Assembly (NCBI GenBank): GCA_030605085.1
Contig: JAUWBH010000026.1
Span: forward strand, 1-44,496
Source of the DNA: Promethearchaeota archaeon
GTDB taxonomy: Archaea > Asgardarchaeota > Lokiarchaeia > Sigynarchaeales > SOKP01
Reading direction: 5' to 3'
Length of the DNA stretch: 44,496 nt
Shown piece after piece: positions 9,143-18,198 of this stretch (the stretch's first letter is position 1; the number at the start of each line of letters is the position of its first letter). The notes under the pieces were generated by a model. That model worked only from the letters and a program-made list of their open reading frames with translations. It made no database searches and had not been told where the DNA came from. The translations under genes were made by a program, and so were the position numbers.

Positions 9143-9220
9143 AGTAAATTATAAATCTACGAAATAATTAATTCACATAATGGAAAAATACAGATAACCC
9201 ATGAAATTCTATTTATTTTA
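9143..9220 (+). repeat. Diverged intergenic repeat, copy B
   Basis: This is the partner of 7106-7190 (shared AGTAAATTATAAA and following blocks). It ends a few bases before the ATG at 9227, so it probably includes that gene's promoter (TAAATTATAAA as TATA element). Confidence 0.35.
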
Positions 9221-9226
9221 TCTAAA

Positions 9227-10747
9227 ATGATTTTCCAAGGAATCTTTAATATTTTAGATCTTTACTCAAACGAGATCGACGATTTTTATAACAATATTGA
9301 TAAATATTTTCACCAGAAAATTGATAATCTTTGTGAAAAAAAAACATTTAAAGAATGTAGTTTAAAAAAAGAATTTAAAGAAATGCAATCGTTTCTTACA
9401 AAGGAACTTATCGAATTAGGGTTTGAAAGAGAGGAAATTGAATATAACTTTTCAGATGAATCTTTAAAAATTAGAAAGGATGAGATTGGAACATTAAAGA
9501 CACCAATAGAGCGTTACGAAAAAAAATTTGCACCGATAATTTATGAAATCTTCTTAGAAAAAATTGTTGATTACCTCGCAGAGTTTAATAACACTGAATC
9601 AATGATGCTAAATTTGAAATCTAAGGGATTTCTTCCAATCGAATTAATTATGGAAATAAGAAATTTAAAAAATTTATTTAAAAAATTTCCTGAAAAATTA
9701 GAAAATTTGAGAAAGTATATTCGAGTTCGCGAGAATATTATTCATAAATTTAGTGAAAATAAAATCAAAATAGAACATTTAGAGGATTTGGAAAATCTTC
9801 AAGAAAAACTTCAGTTAATATATTTATTTTATAAGATAATAGATTTTTTTCATATTAGCAGATTTTTCGATTTTTCTCATATTAAAACATATCTCAAAAA
9901 TAATTTGAATGAATGGCTCGTTTCTATTCCATTAATTACTTTAAAAAATCCTGATCTTTATTTTTGTGGCATTTATCTGCTAAATCATTTACTATATCGA
10001 GATGAGGATATTCAAAAAATAGAAAAGATTAAAAAATTTTTAATGGATTTATATGAAGATAATATTGACGAGTTCGAAGCCCCAATCATCGAAGCTACAG
10101 ATAGATTATATTATTACATAAAATCAACAAAAACAGCTAAATTATGGTTAAGTGAAGAACAAATTAATAAATTAGCAAATTTTGACTTAACAACAGGACA
10201 AGTGAAATTTTTCGAAAGAAGTTTTTTAAAAAATTTAGAAACATCCCAATTAGTAGTTATTTTAAAAATTTATCATCTTCTTGGAATATATAAGAAAATT
10301 GAAGATCAGAAGATTAAAGCAATTATTGAAGAGATTGAGCAAAGGATTACGCCAGAAGGGGCAAGACAATATCGTGATGGATTCGTTATATCGGAATCGA
10401 CGTATTATGTACTGTATTTAAATTATCTGCAGAATACCCTTGATAAGTTAAAAGATCAAGATCTTATAGCTAGCGTTGTTTCAAGAATTTACAGAAATTT
10501 AGAAATTCTTGACTTTTCTGAAGAGACAAATAATGACTTGGTAAGCGATTTATTTTATTCTTGCGAGTGCCTTAAATTGCTCAATTGTATAGAAACTAAG
10601 GAAATGATAATTCATCTTGCGAAGTATCTTTTTCCAGATGAAATTATTGAAAAAATATTAAAGAGCGAAGATATTAGAAGAGATCAAACAACAGCAAGAT
10701 TTAGACATCTAAAAGTAAATAGGATTACTGGTGAAACAATATACTAA
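9227..10747 (+). CDS. Hypothetical all-helical protein
   Basis: A 506-residue protein of no family I recognise. It is rich in Lys, Glu, Ile and Leu, predicted almost wholly alpha-helical, with no signal peptide or membrane segment. The N-terminal 120 residues are charged. The region about 370-440 (TPEGARQYRDGFVISESTYYVLYLNYL) slightly recalls alpha/alpha-toroid repeats of prenyltransferases and terpene cyclases (xxxESTYYxLYL), but no DxDD or zinc-ligand motif is present, so this is only a structural hint. It precedes the FAD oxidase gene by 122 bp on the same strand, with no sign of co-transcription. The coding frame is clear from its length and composition. Confidence 0.6.
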   Translation: MIFQGIFNILDLYSNEIDDFYNNIDKYFHQKIDNLCEKKTFKECSLKKEFKEMQSFLTKELIELGFEREEIEYNFSDESLKIRKDEIGTLKTPIERYEKKFAPIIYEIFLEKIVDYLAEFNNTESMMLNLKSKGFLPIELIMEIRNLKNLFKKFPEKLENLRKYIRVRENIIHKFSENKIKIEHLEDLENLQEKLQLIYLFYKIIDFFHISRFFDFSHIKTYLKNNLNEWLVSIPLITLKNPDLYFCGIYLLNHLLYRDEDIQKIEKIKKFLMDLYEDNIDEFEAPIIEATDRLYYYIKSTKTAKLWLSEEQINKLANFDLTTGQVKFFERSFLKNLETSQLVVILKIYHLLGIYKKIEDQKIKAIIEEIEQRITPEGARQYRDGFVISESTYYVLYLNYLQNTLDKLKDQDLIASVVSRIYRNLEILDFSEETNNDLVSDLFYSCECLKLLNCIETKEMIIHLAKYLFPDEIIEKILKSEDIRRDQTTARFRHLKVNRITGETIY

Positions 10748-10869
10748 GTATTTATAATTAGAGGAACAATTTAACGCATTTTAACATTCTATTTCTTCAA
10801 ATCAAAATTTTAATTTAATCTTTAACATAATATTAAGATAATAAATTAAAAACTAAGCTGAATTTTTTT

Positions 10870-12354
10870 ATGAATCTAAAGGAAGATTTTGAGTTAATTT
10901 ATAAAGAGAATCGGTGTGTTATTAAAGATAAGCAAAATCTCAAATCAAAACTAATCGAAATCCTAGGGAAGGAAAACGTATCAGATGCAGATTTAGATAT
11001 ACTGGCATATACTAAAGACACTACTCTTTTGGCATTTAATTGGACACTCGAAGGAAAAATTGCTGGTTTACCTGATTTTATTGTATGGCCAGAAACTCCG
11101 GAGCAAATTTCTTCTATTTTAAAATTAGCCAATAACGAAAAGATTCCTGTGATTCCATTTTCAGAGGGTTCAGGAGTTGTTGGAGGGGCAATACCTATTT
11201 ATGGAGGAATTATTCTTGATATGAAGAAATTTAATAAAATCATAGAAATTAACGATAATGATTTAACTGTTACAGTCGAGGCAGGTATAAATGGGATGAA
11301 TTTAGAGCGATATTTGAACGCTAAAGGATATACGGGAGGACATATTCCTCAATCTCTTTATACTTCCTCTGTTGGAGGATGGATTGCACATAGAGCTGCG
11401 GGACAATTTTCTTCGAAATATGGGAAAATCGAGGACATGGTAATGGGTATGGAATTAGTTTTACCGCAAGGAGACATTATAAAATTCAAGACTATTGCCA
11501 GAGCATCAACTGGTCCTCAACTTGACAAATTATTTGTGGGTGGAGAAGGCACATTAGGAATAGTAACAAAAGCCACACTAAAAATTTGGCCTTATCCTGA
11601 AAAGAGAGCATTGGTTTCATACGCATTCCCCACTTTTGAAGATTCTTTAGAAGCAACAAGACAAATATTAAGACAACAAATATATCCCGCTGTTATTCGA
11701 ATTTACGATGCGGATGAAACATATAGACATTTTGGTCATATAGAAAAAGCTAAGGATAAAGTCATGGTTGTATTTGTCTGTGAAGGAATAGAAAGACTGG
11801 TCGATCTTGAAGCGACAATTACTAGAGAGACATGTGAAAAAAATAATGGAATTGATTGCGGGGAAGAACCTGTAGATCACTGGTTTGAAACAAGATTCAG
11901 AGTAACAGACACATCTTCAACGCCAACATTTAAAATAGTTTTTGATACAATTGAAATTGGATTTCTATGGGATAAAGCGGCAGATATGTATCATTCTGTT
12001 GTAGAAGCTGCGAAAAAAATAAAAGGCCTCATGTTTATAACTGCTCATGTTTCTCATTTTTATCCAAATGGGGTGGGCTTTTATTTTACTTTTGCTGGAA
12101 TACCTCCAAAAGAAAAAACTGATTTAGAGTTTTATCAAGAGGTTTGGAATACGGTTGTTAAAACTGTGGAAGATGCGGGTGGATCGTTTGGTCATCATCA
12201 TGGAGTGGGAATCACCAGGTCTAAATGGATGCCTATAGAATGGGGAAAAGCTTTTGAAACTATAAAGGGCATAAAGAAACTTCTTGACCCTAATAATATT
12301 TTAAATCCAGGAAAGATTTATGAAAGCCCCTGGAAAGAAGGAGGTGAGATTTAA
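10870..12354 (+). CDS. FAD-linked oxidase, GlcD/alkyldihydroxyacetonephosphate synthase-like
   Basis: A 494-residue VAO/PCMH-type flavoprotein. The N-terminal FAD-binding domain has PVIPFSEGSGVVGG (about 93-106), TSSVGGWIAHRAAGQFSSKYG and GGEGTLGIVTKATLKIWP. The C-terminal cap domain carries HHHGVG at 442-447, the motif typical of alkylglycerone-phosphate synthase, where these histidines line the active site; the end LLDPNNILNPGKI is general to GlcD-type enzymes. The next gene starts on the base after this stop codon and encodes a CCG-type Fe-S subunit, so the pair probably passes electrons from a 2-hydroxyacid or similar substrate to an Fe-S/quinone or HDR-like partner. Lactate/glycolate dehydrogenase is the safer functional guess; ether-lipid synthase chemistry is possible. 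Confidence 0.85.
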   Translation: MNLKEDFELIYKENRCVIKDKQNLKSKLIEILGKENVSDADLDILAYTKDTTLLAFNWTLEGKIAGLPDFIVWPETPEQISSILKLANNEKIPVIPFSEGSGVVGGAIPIYGGIILDMKKFNKIIEINDNDLTVTVEAGINGMNLERYLNAKGYTGGHIPQSLYTSSVGGWIAHRAAGQFSSKYGKIEDMVMGMELVLPQGDIIKFKTIARASTGPQLDKLFVGGEGTLGIVTKATLKIWPYPEKRALVSYAFPTFEDSLEATRQILRQQIYPAVIRIYDADETYRHFGHIEKAKDKVMVVFVCEGIERLVDLEATITRETCEKNNGIDCGEEPVDHWFETRFRVTDTSSTPTFKIVFDTIEIGFLWDKAADMYHSVVEAAKKIKGLMFITAHVSHFYPNGVGFYFTFAGIPPKEKTDLEFYQEVWNTVVKTVEDAGGSFGHHHGVGITRSKWMPIEWGKAFETIKGIKKLLDPNNILNPGKIYESPWKEGGEI

Positions 12355-13623
12355 ATGAGTGATATTTTAAAGAAGTATAAATGGATGGGACCGATCATTG
12401 AAAAAATGGATCGCGACATTAAAAGAATATTTATGAAAAACTTTCGAATGCGGGATAGTAATTTTTTCCCCGAAGGAGATTACAAAGCTGATGTAAAGAA
12501 CTTAGTAAATTGTATGCTTTGCCCAAATATGTGTCGCTTTGACTGTGGAACTCTTCAAGCAACGCAAAAAGAAACTATGAGTCCTGCTTACAAAGCAAGA
12601 ATCGGATATTATCTCACGATGGGGAAAATTGATCCTACAAAAGAAGAAAATAAAGCATTTATAGATTTAATGTACAAATGCTCAAATGAGGAATCCTGTA
12701 AAGTATGGTGTCCTTTTGAGTTCTCAGTTGTTTCGTTGCTCGAGACAGTTCGAGATGATCTTAACACTAAAGGCTTGATGCCTGAATTTTGTAAAGAGCG
12801 AATTGAAAAACTTAAAACTTCAAACACAATAGAAGGATACAATATTTTTGAGACATATAAAGAAAAGGAAATTGAAAATATTGAAACCGATGGAAATGAC
12901 GATGTTTTTTATTATATTGGGTGTGAATCTATGAAATTCCCGGAAGTTATTAAAGCTAACATTGGAATATTGAAAAAGGCAGGAATTAAATTCTCTACTA
13001 ATTTGGAAAAGAAAGCTTGTTGTGGTGGACCTGCGTTTAACATTAGAGATTTAAAAACTGGAAAGGAATTTGCGAATAAAAACATCGATTTAATTAAGAG
13101 TACGGGTGCTAAAATAGTTATTTCAGATTGTCCTGGCTGTATAGAAACCTTAAGCAATCGATATCGAAATGCTGGAATTGAAATTGATATAAAATTTGTT
13201 CATATAGTCCAATATATTAAAGAACTTATCGATAATGGAAAAATAAAATTTGAAAAAGAAATCCCTGATGAATATAAAAAAATAACTATTCACGATCCTT
13301 GTTTACTTGCCAGAAATTTGAATGATACTGATTCAATTAGAGCGATATTAAAAAAATTGTCGGGTATTGAAATTATTGAACCTATTTATAATAAAAAATA
13401 TACTCATTGTTGTGGGTGGAGTGGTACAGCTCATTGGGCAGATAAAAATATTGCAATCAAAGAAGCTACAAATAGAATTAATGAATTAAAAGAGACTGGA
13501 GTAAATATTTTCATTTCAGCATGTCCTGAATGTGAATTAGGTTTAGCGTATGGAATCAGTGAAGACGATAATGGAAAGATTAAAATAATAGATATATCTG
13601 AATTATTAATTAAAGCATTATAA
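12355..13623 (+). CDS. Fe-S oxidoreductase with two CCG domains (GlcF/HdrD-like)
   Basis: A 422-residue protein. An N-terminal ferredoxin-like region has CMLCPNMCRFDCG and a degenerate second set CSNEESCKVWCPF, the latter with altered Cys spacing. Two CCG (cysteine-rich) domains follow: IGCE...CCGGPA...CPGC and HDPCLLAR...CCGWSG...CPEC, which in HdrB/D proteins bind a non-cubane 4Fe-4S cluster. ATG follows immediately on the FAD oxidase stop, so the two genes are translationally coupled and likely form one membrane-peripheral complex. No transmembrane segment is seen. The electron acceptor is unknown. Confidence 0.88.
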   Translation: MSDILKKYKWMGPIIEKMDRDIKRIFMKNFRMRDSNFFPEGDYKADVKNLVNCMLCPNMCRFDCGTLQATQKETMSPAYKARIGYYLTMGKIDPTKEENKAFIDLMYKCSNEESCKVWCPFEFSVVSLLETVRDDLNTKGLMPEFCKERIEKLKTSNTIEGYNIFETYKEKEIENIETDGNDDVFYYIGCESMKFPEVIKANIGILKKAGIKFSTNLEKKACCGGPAFNIRDLKTGKEFANKNIDLIKSTGAKIVISDCPGCIETLSNRYRNAGIEIDIKFVHIVQYIKELIDNGKIKFEKEIPDEYKKITIHDPCLLARNLNDTDSIRAILKKLSGIEIIEPIYNKKYTHCCGWSGTAHWADKNIAIKEATNRINELKETGVNIFISACPECELGLAYGISEDDNGKIKIIDISELLIKAL

Positions 13624-13911
13624 TTTAAAAAAAGAAATAAAACTAAAATTATATCGTTCTTAAGTGAATAATATGAGTGAACTCTTATGTGTATTTGATG
13701 TAGGATTATGTTCTTATCATTCTTTTTTTTCAATTCTGCTAAAATTTGTATTAATACTTCTTCCGACATTTTTGAACCATTTTTCCCTAATAAATTATTG
13801 ATTATGTTTAGATTTAATAATTGGATATTTAACATTTTTGTTAAACTTAAGAAAAGATTATATTAAAACTTTCAATATTTTTATATATTAAAGTAAAAAG
13901 TGATCCATTAC
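13624..13911. other. Intergenic region with leaderless promoter of the STAND gene
   Basis: No supported gene. A minus-strand open frame here overlaps the preceding gene's 3' end and has no family features. The end holds TTTTTATATATTAAAG (about 13879-13893), a good TATA element centred about 26 bp before the ATG at 13912, which predicts a leaderless mRNA. Confidence 0.45.
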
Positions 13912-16900
13912 ATGCTGAAAATATTTTTAAGTTCTACTTTTCGAGATTTAAAAGATACTCGGAGTGAAATCCTAAATAAATTAAATTCCGTATTTGAAGG
14001 CGTAGGCATGGAAAAGTTCATTCCAGACGGTGAGACATCTCATAAAAACTGTATTGATGATTTGAAAGAAAGTAAAATTGTAGTTTTCTTAATTTCTCCG
14101 TATTATGGCTCTCTCATAGATGTTTGTGAACTGAAAGAGGATTGTAAAGCAGATTGTCCAATGAAAACAGGCAAAGGGCAAATTTCATATACTCATTGTG
14201 AGTATAAAACTACATTAGCAGAAGGAATTTTACACCAAACCTATAAGGTGTTAGAAGGGTGGGATGCTCCAGATGTACAAAAAGATCCATTAAAAATGAA
14301 ATTTGAACAAGAAATCGGGAAGAAAATGTGGACTCCTATTCAAGATATTGAGGATCCTCAAGTAGTGAAAATGATTGGCGAACATTTAGCGGGAAATATT
14401 ATTAAATGGTATTTAAAGAAAAAATTAACCTTTGAAAAATTTTGCGACAGAATAGAAGATTTCGATGAGTTAATAAAAAGCATCGACGGAAAGGTAGAAG
14501 TGTATGGAGTTGGGGGAGTAGGAAAGACCTCACTAATTCAAGTGGCACTACTCATTCAAAAATTAAAGGGAAAAAAGATAGTAACTATTGGTACACCTAA
14601 AGCTTATGCTAGTGGGTCTGGTTTTGAAGATTTCAGAACTAAATGTAAAGATGATCAATATGAAGCAGAGTCTAGGAATGAGATTACGATATATGATATT
14701 GTAAATGCCTTGGTTAAGGTTGAGTTATTATCCAATGCTGAAGAGATATTAAAAATGCCAAAGAATGAGATTATAGAATTTTTATCAAATTTCATCAAAA
14801 AAGAAGAAAATCTCACTCTTTTCATTGATGATTTCCATTTGGCAAATAAAGATGTAGTGCTACTAGTAAAATCAGTGGAAAACATAATTTTTTCCTCACG
14901 AAAGAATACATATATTGCTAAAACAGAAATTTGCATAACCGGTATTGATAAAGAAGACAGAGAAGATCTTATAAATCTATTTTCAGCCGAAGAACTTCCT
15001 GAGAAAGCAAAGGAATTAATTGAACAAATTGCTGAGGGGCATCCTGTATCAACTGAATTACTTGTAAAAAATTATCAAAATATTGACTTTGATAACATTA
15101 AAGATTTTGATCTTGAAGATCCTGATGATGAGCAAGTAATGGATTTTTATAAGCGTGTGATTGAAGAAGTTTTCTCTAATAATTCACAAGCATTGGTTTT
15201 ACTTAAGGATCTTGCTATATTGAACACTGATTTACCTACTAATATTAATAGAGAGAGTGTGCTAAAATCTTACGATATTAAAAATATAAGAAAAGTTTTT
15301 AAAAATCTAGTAGATACAGGGATGTTAAAAAAAAGAGAAGGTCAAGAAGGAACTTATGAATTCTATTTCAAGCACATCCAAGATGCATTAGAAAATATTG
15401 CAGATAAGGAAAGCCAAGAAAAAGCCATAGAATACTACGAGAAAAAAGAAGAAATAATTGGAGAAAGTATTGATGATGCTGTAGAAATTCTATACCATAA
15501 AGTTAAATTTAATCCGAGTGAAGAGTTATTTGATGACTTTACTTTAACTATGAGGAACGTTGAACCCTTTCATTATGGTTACAGAAAATTAATAGATATT
15601 GGGAGAGCTTTAGAATCCTCACTTAAGTCCGAAGATAAAGCAAGTATTCTTAGTCAACTTGCAGCTCTTTATAGAGAATCTTTTAGGTTAGAGGATGCTG
15701 AAAATTTATTTCTCAAATCTTTAATAATCTATGAAGAATTAGCTAAAAAGGAAGATTTTTTGCCCAAAAATCTTGCTACAACTCAAAATGATTTAGGTCT
15801 TCTGTATTTAGATTTAAAGAAATATGAAAAAGCCGAAGAATTTTTGCTTAAATCTTTAAACTATAGAGAAAATTTGGTAGAAAAATTTCCTGAAGATTAT
15901 CTAACTGAATCAGTTATTCAAATGATTTTTTCTGATGTTGCTGATTCTTACTTAAATCTTGGAAATTTGTTTTTTTATTTAAATAATTTTAAAGAAGCTG
16001 AAGGCTATTATCTTAACGCTTTAAAAAAATATGCTAAATTGGCTGATTTAAATCCAGAATATTTACTACAGGTTGTTAAAGCTCAATCTAATTTAGGTGT
16101 TATTTATACGGATTTAAACAGATATAGTGAAGCTGAGGAAATGCTCATAAATGCTTTAGACTTTTACAATACTAATTCTGAATTATATTTACCAGATATC
16201 GCAAGAACTAAACAAGGACTCGGTATTTTATATAGAAAAATGAAAAAATATAAGGATTCTGAAAAAGCTTACCTTGAAGCTTTAAAAATAATGTCGGTTT
16301 TAAAGAAAAAAAATCCTGTAGTATATTTACCAAAAGATGCTATGCTTCAAATAAATCTTGGAATTTTATACGGTGCTTTAGAACGGGAGGAGGAACAACA
16401 AAAGTGTTATAAAAATGCTTTAGAGATTTATGAAAATTTAGCAAGAGAAAATCCCGACGTTTATTTACCAACTTTAGCGACCACCCAACATAACATAAGC
16501 GTTTCATATTTTAGATTAGAAAAGTACGAAGAAGCTGAAAATATGGCCCTTAAAGCTTTAAAAGTGAGGAAAAAATTTGCTGCGGTAAGCCCAGAAGCCT
16601 TTCTCCCCCATGTTATTCAAACTCTGAATGGTCTTGGAGTAATTTATGCTGGATCTAAACGATTTGACGAGGCTGAAAAAATTTTTTTAGAAGGCATAAA
16701 GATCTTTAAAGGATTAGATAAAGAAATATCAGAAAATACCTTATCAGAGGTTGCTAATATTTATTATAATCTTGGTAAACAATACGTTGATTTAAAAGAA
16801 TATTATAAAGCTGAAGAAACTCTTTTCGAAACCTTAAATAAATACAAAGAATTAGCAAAAAAGAATCCAGAAATTTTTCAATCAGAGCTAATAAAGACTC

Positions 16901-17586
16901 AAACTAGTCTTAGAGAGTTATATAGAGAGATAATTCAGATTGAAGACTCTGAAAATATTTATTTAAGAGCTCTAGAAAACTATACAGAATTAGCCAATAG
17001 CGATCCTGATATTTATCAAGTTATTCTTGCTGAAATTCATAAGGATCTCGGTTTATTATATAATTATTCAAATAAAATGGAGGATGCTAAGATATCCCTC
17101 AACAAAGCTTTAGAGCTTTTTAAAGAGTTAATGATGGAAAATTCTCAAGTATATCGAATTGACGTAGTTCAGATTTTTTCAGCACTAGCAGAAATCTCTT
17201 TGAATCTGAATGAATTAAGAGAAGCAGAAAAATATTACCTTGACTCACTAGAAATTGTCAAAGAACTTTCAAAGGAAAATCCTGAAACTTATTTACCGCT
17301 TGAAATTGAACATTACAGCACTCTTGGATCAAATTATATAATGCTAAAGGATTTAGAAAATGCATTAAAATATATTAACCAAGCATTAGAGATTGACCCT
17401 GCATATGCAAATGCGCTGTATAATAAAGCATGTGTTGAATCGATAATGAATAATAATGTAGAGTCTTTAGACTCCCTGCGAAAAGCAATTGAACTAGATA
17501 AAAGTCTTGCAGATTCGGCAAAAAGCGACGATGATTTTGATAACTTAAGAAACTTAAAAGAATTTAAAGAATTAATTGGTGAATAA
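13912..17586 (+). CDS. DUF4062 - STAND NTPase - TPR protein (probable defence sensor)
   Basis: About 1224 residues. The N-terminus (MLKIFLSSTFRDLKDTRSEI) is a DUF4062 domain, with FLISPYYGSL further on. A P-loop GVGGVGKTS (about 200-207) and a Walker B LTLFIDDFH (about 301-309) mark a NACHT/NB-ARC-like STAND ATPase, followed by a winged-helix-like region. From about residue 530 to the end there are many TPR repeats of the 42-residue kinesin-light-chain/TPR_10 style (LGxLYxxxxxYxxAExxxxxAL...). DUF4062 with STAND and TPR is an architecture seen among prokaryotic antiviral or NLR-like proteins: TPRs sense, the NTPase oligomerises, the N-terminal domain acts. A GTG at 13900 is an alternative start; the ATG at 13912 is preferred by TATA spacing and because it gives the usual DUF4062 N-terminus. 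Confidence 0.85.
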   Translation: MLKIFLSSTFRDLKDTRSEILNKLNSVFEGVGMEKFIPDGETSHKNCIDDLKESKIVVFLISPYYGSLIDVCELKEDCKADCPMKTGKGQISYTHCEYKTTLAEGILHQTYKVLEGWDAPDVQKDPLKMKFEQEIGKKMWTPIQDIEDPQVVKMIGEHLAGNIIKWYLKKKLTFEKFCDRIEDFDELIKSIDGKVEVYGVGGVGKTSLIQVALLIQKLKGKKIVTIGTPKAYASGSGFEDFRTKCKDDQYEAESRNEITIYDIVNALVKVELLSNAEEILKMPKNEIIEFLSNFIKKEENLTLFIDDFHLANKDVVLLVKSVENIIFSSRKNTYIAKTEICITGIDKEDREDLINLFSAEELPEKAKELIEQIAEGHPVSTELLVKNYQNIDFDNIKDFDLEDPDDEQVMDFYKRVIEEVFSNNSQALVLLKDLAILNTDLPTNINRESVLKSYDIKNIRKVFKNLVDTGMLKKREGQEGTYEFYFKHIQDALENIADKESQEKAIEYYEKKEEIIGESIDDAVEILYHKVKFNPSEELFDDFTLTMRNVEPFHYGYRKLIDIGRALESSLKSEDKASILSQLAALYRESFRLEDAENLFLKSLIIYEELAKKEDFLPKNLATTQNDLGLLYLDLKKYEKAEEFLLKSLNYRENLVEKFPEDYLTESVIQMIFSDVADSYLNLGNLFFYLNNFKEAEGYYLNALKKYAKLADLNPEYLLQVVKAQSNLGVIYTDLNRYSEAEEMLINALDFYNTNSELYLPDIARTKQGLGILYRKMKKYKDSEKAYLEALKIMSVLKKKNPVVYLPKDAMLQINLGILYGALEREEEQQKCYKNALEIYENLARENPDVYLPTLATTQHNISVSYFRLEKYEEAENMALKALKVRKKFAAVSPEAFLPHVIQTLNGLGVIYAGSKRFDEAEKIFLEGIKIFKGLDKEISENTLSEVANIYYNLGKQYVDLKEYYKAEETLFETLNKYKELAKKNPEIFQSELIKTQTSLRELYREIIQIEDSENIYLRALENYTELANSDPDIYQVILAEIHKDLGLLYNYSNKMEDAKISLNKALELFKELMMENSQVYRIDVVQIFSALAEISLNLNELREAEKYYLDSLEIVKELSKENPETYLPLEIEHYSTLGSNYIMLKDLENALKYINQALEIDPAYANALYNKACVESIMNNNVESLDSLRKAIELDKSLADSAKSDDDFDNLRNLKEFKELIGE

Positions 17587-17649
17587 AGGTTAATATATCT
17601 TCAAAAGTTTGAGAACGAGGAAGATCATAAAATTGATTAGAAAAGTTAG

Positions 17650-17751
17650 TATAAAAGTGGTAAGTTAAAATTTAAATCTTACTACGACAGAAAAGACCAA
17701 ACTTATTTTTTAACAAAGGCAGGTATAAAAAACCAATTTTGCCCCATTTAA
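17650..17751 (+). pseudogene. Decayed fragment, winged-helix-tail-like
   Basis: An open stretch without a start codon encodes KSGKLKFKSYYDRKDQTYFL-TKAGIKN, resembling the beta-wing and last helix of archaeal winged-helix regulators (YxLTxxGxK). It lies between the STAND gene and a similar fragment at 17902-18084. Too short to assign; probably a gene remnant. Confidence 0.25.
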
Positions 17752-17901
17752 CCAAAATACAAGAACGATTATTTTCAAAATTAAATTTAGAGCAATATTT
17801 TTTATAATTTTTTTCATGTAGGTAGAATTTGATCTATTTTTTAAAATTCTTTTTAAATAAGTTACGACAAAAAAAGGTTTAAACTGAATTAAGAATTATA
17901 A

Positions 17902-18084
17902 CTTGTAAAGTCAAGTAATATAAATAAATTTTTTAACGCAAGAAAGAAACTTTTGGAGAAATATGGCAAATTAATTTTTGGAAGAACTTATTCCCCGACT
18001 AAATATTATTTGAATGATGAAGGTAAAAGAATTGTGCGTATAATGTATTATTTCAGAGACTATTATAGAAATTATCGAAGATAA
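17902..18084 (+). pseudogene. Small winged-helix-like ORF or remnant
   Basis: The open frame encodes about 60 residues, ending KYYLNDEGKRIVRIMYYF-RDYYRNYRR. The part YYLNDEGKRIVRI is typical of the wing and C-terminal helix of MarR/ArsR-like archaeal regulators. No ATG; the only canonical start is a TTG at 17953, giving 43 residues. Upstream stops cut off the expected HTH core. It is either a truncated regulator or the dead 3' part of one. It shares style with the fragment at 17650-17751, as if two related genes decayed here. Confidence 0.35.
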
Positions 18085-18183
18085 TTGTTGAAGATCATTT
18101 CTTTTAGTTGGAAATATAAATTTTTTTTTTAATAAAATAAAAAACCAAAGTTCTCTTTTTTTATTTAAAGAAATTAAGTTTTT

Positions 18184-18198
18184 AAGGTAATTAAAATA
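18184..18198 (+). promoter_or_regulatory. Shine-Dalgarno and AUA start of the FGGY kinase
   Basis: AAGGT at 18184-18188 is followed by 7 nt and then ATA at 18196, whose frame reads (M)GKDLILVFDVG, the expected FGGY N-terminus. An in-frame stop at 18175 and the absence of ATG leave ATA (or the too-short GTG at 18217) as start. Confidence 0.45.

Noticed and set aside
13431..13835. Minus-strand ORF of 134 codons beginning in the spacer before the STAND gene
   Set aside because: It overlaps the CCG-protein 3' end by about 190 bp and has no domain; only its N-terminal 45 residues lie in free sequence and they are not persuasive.
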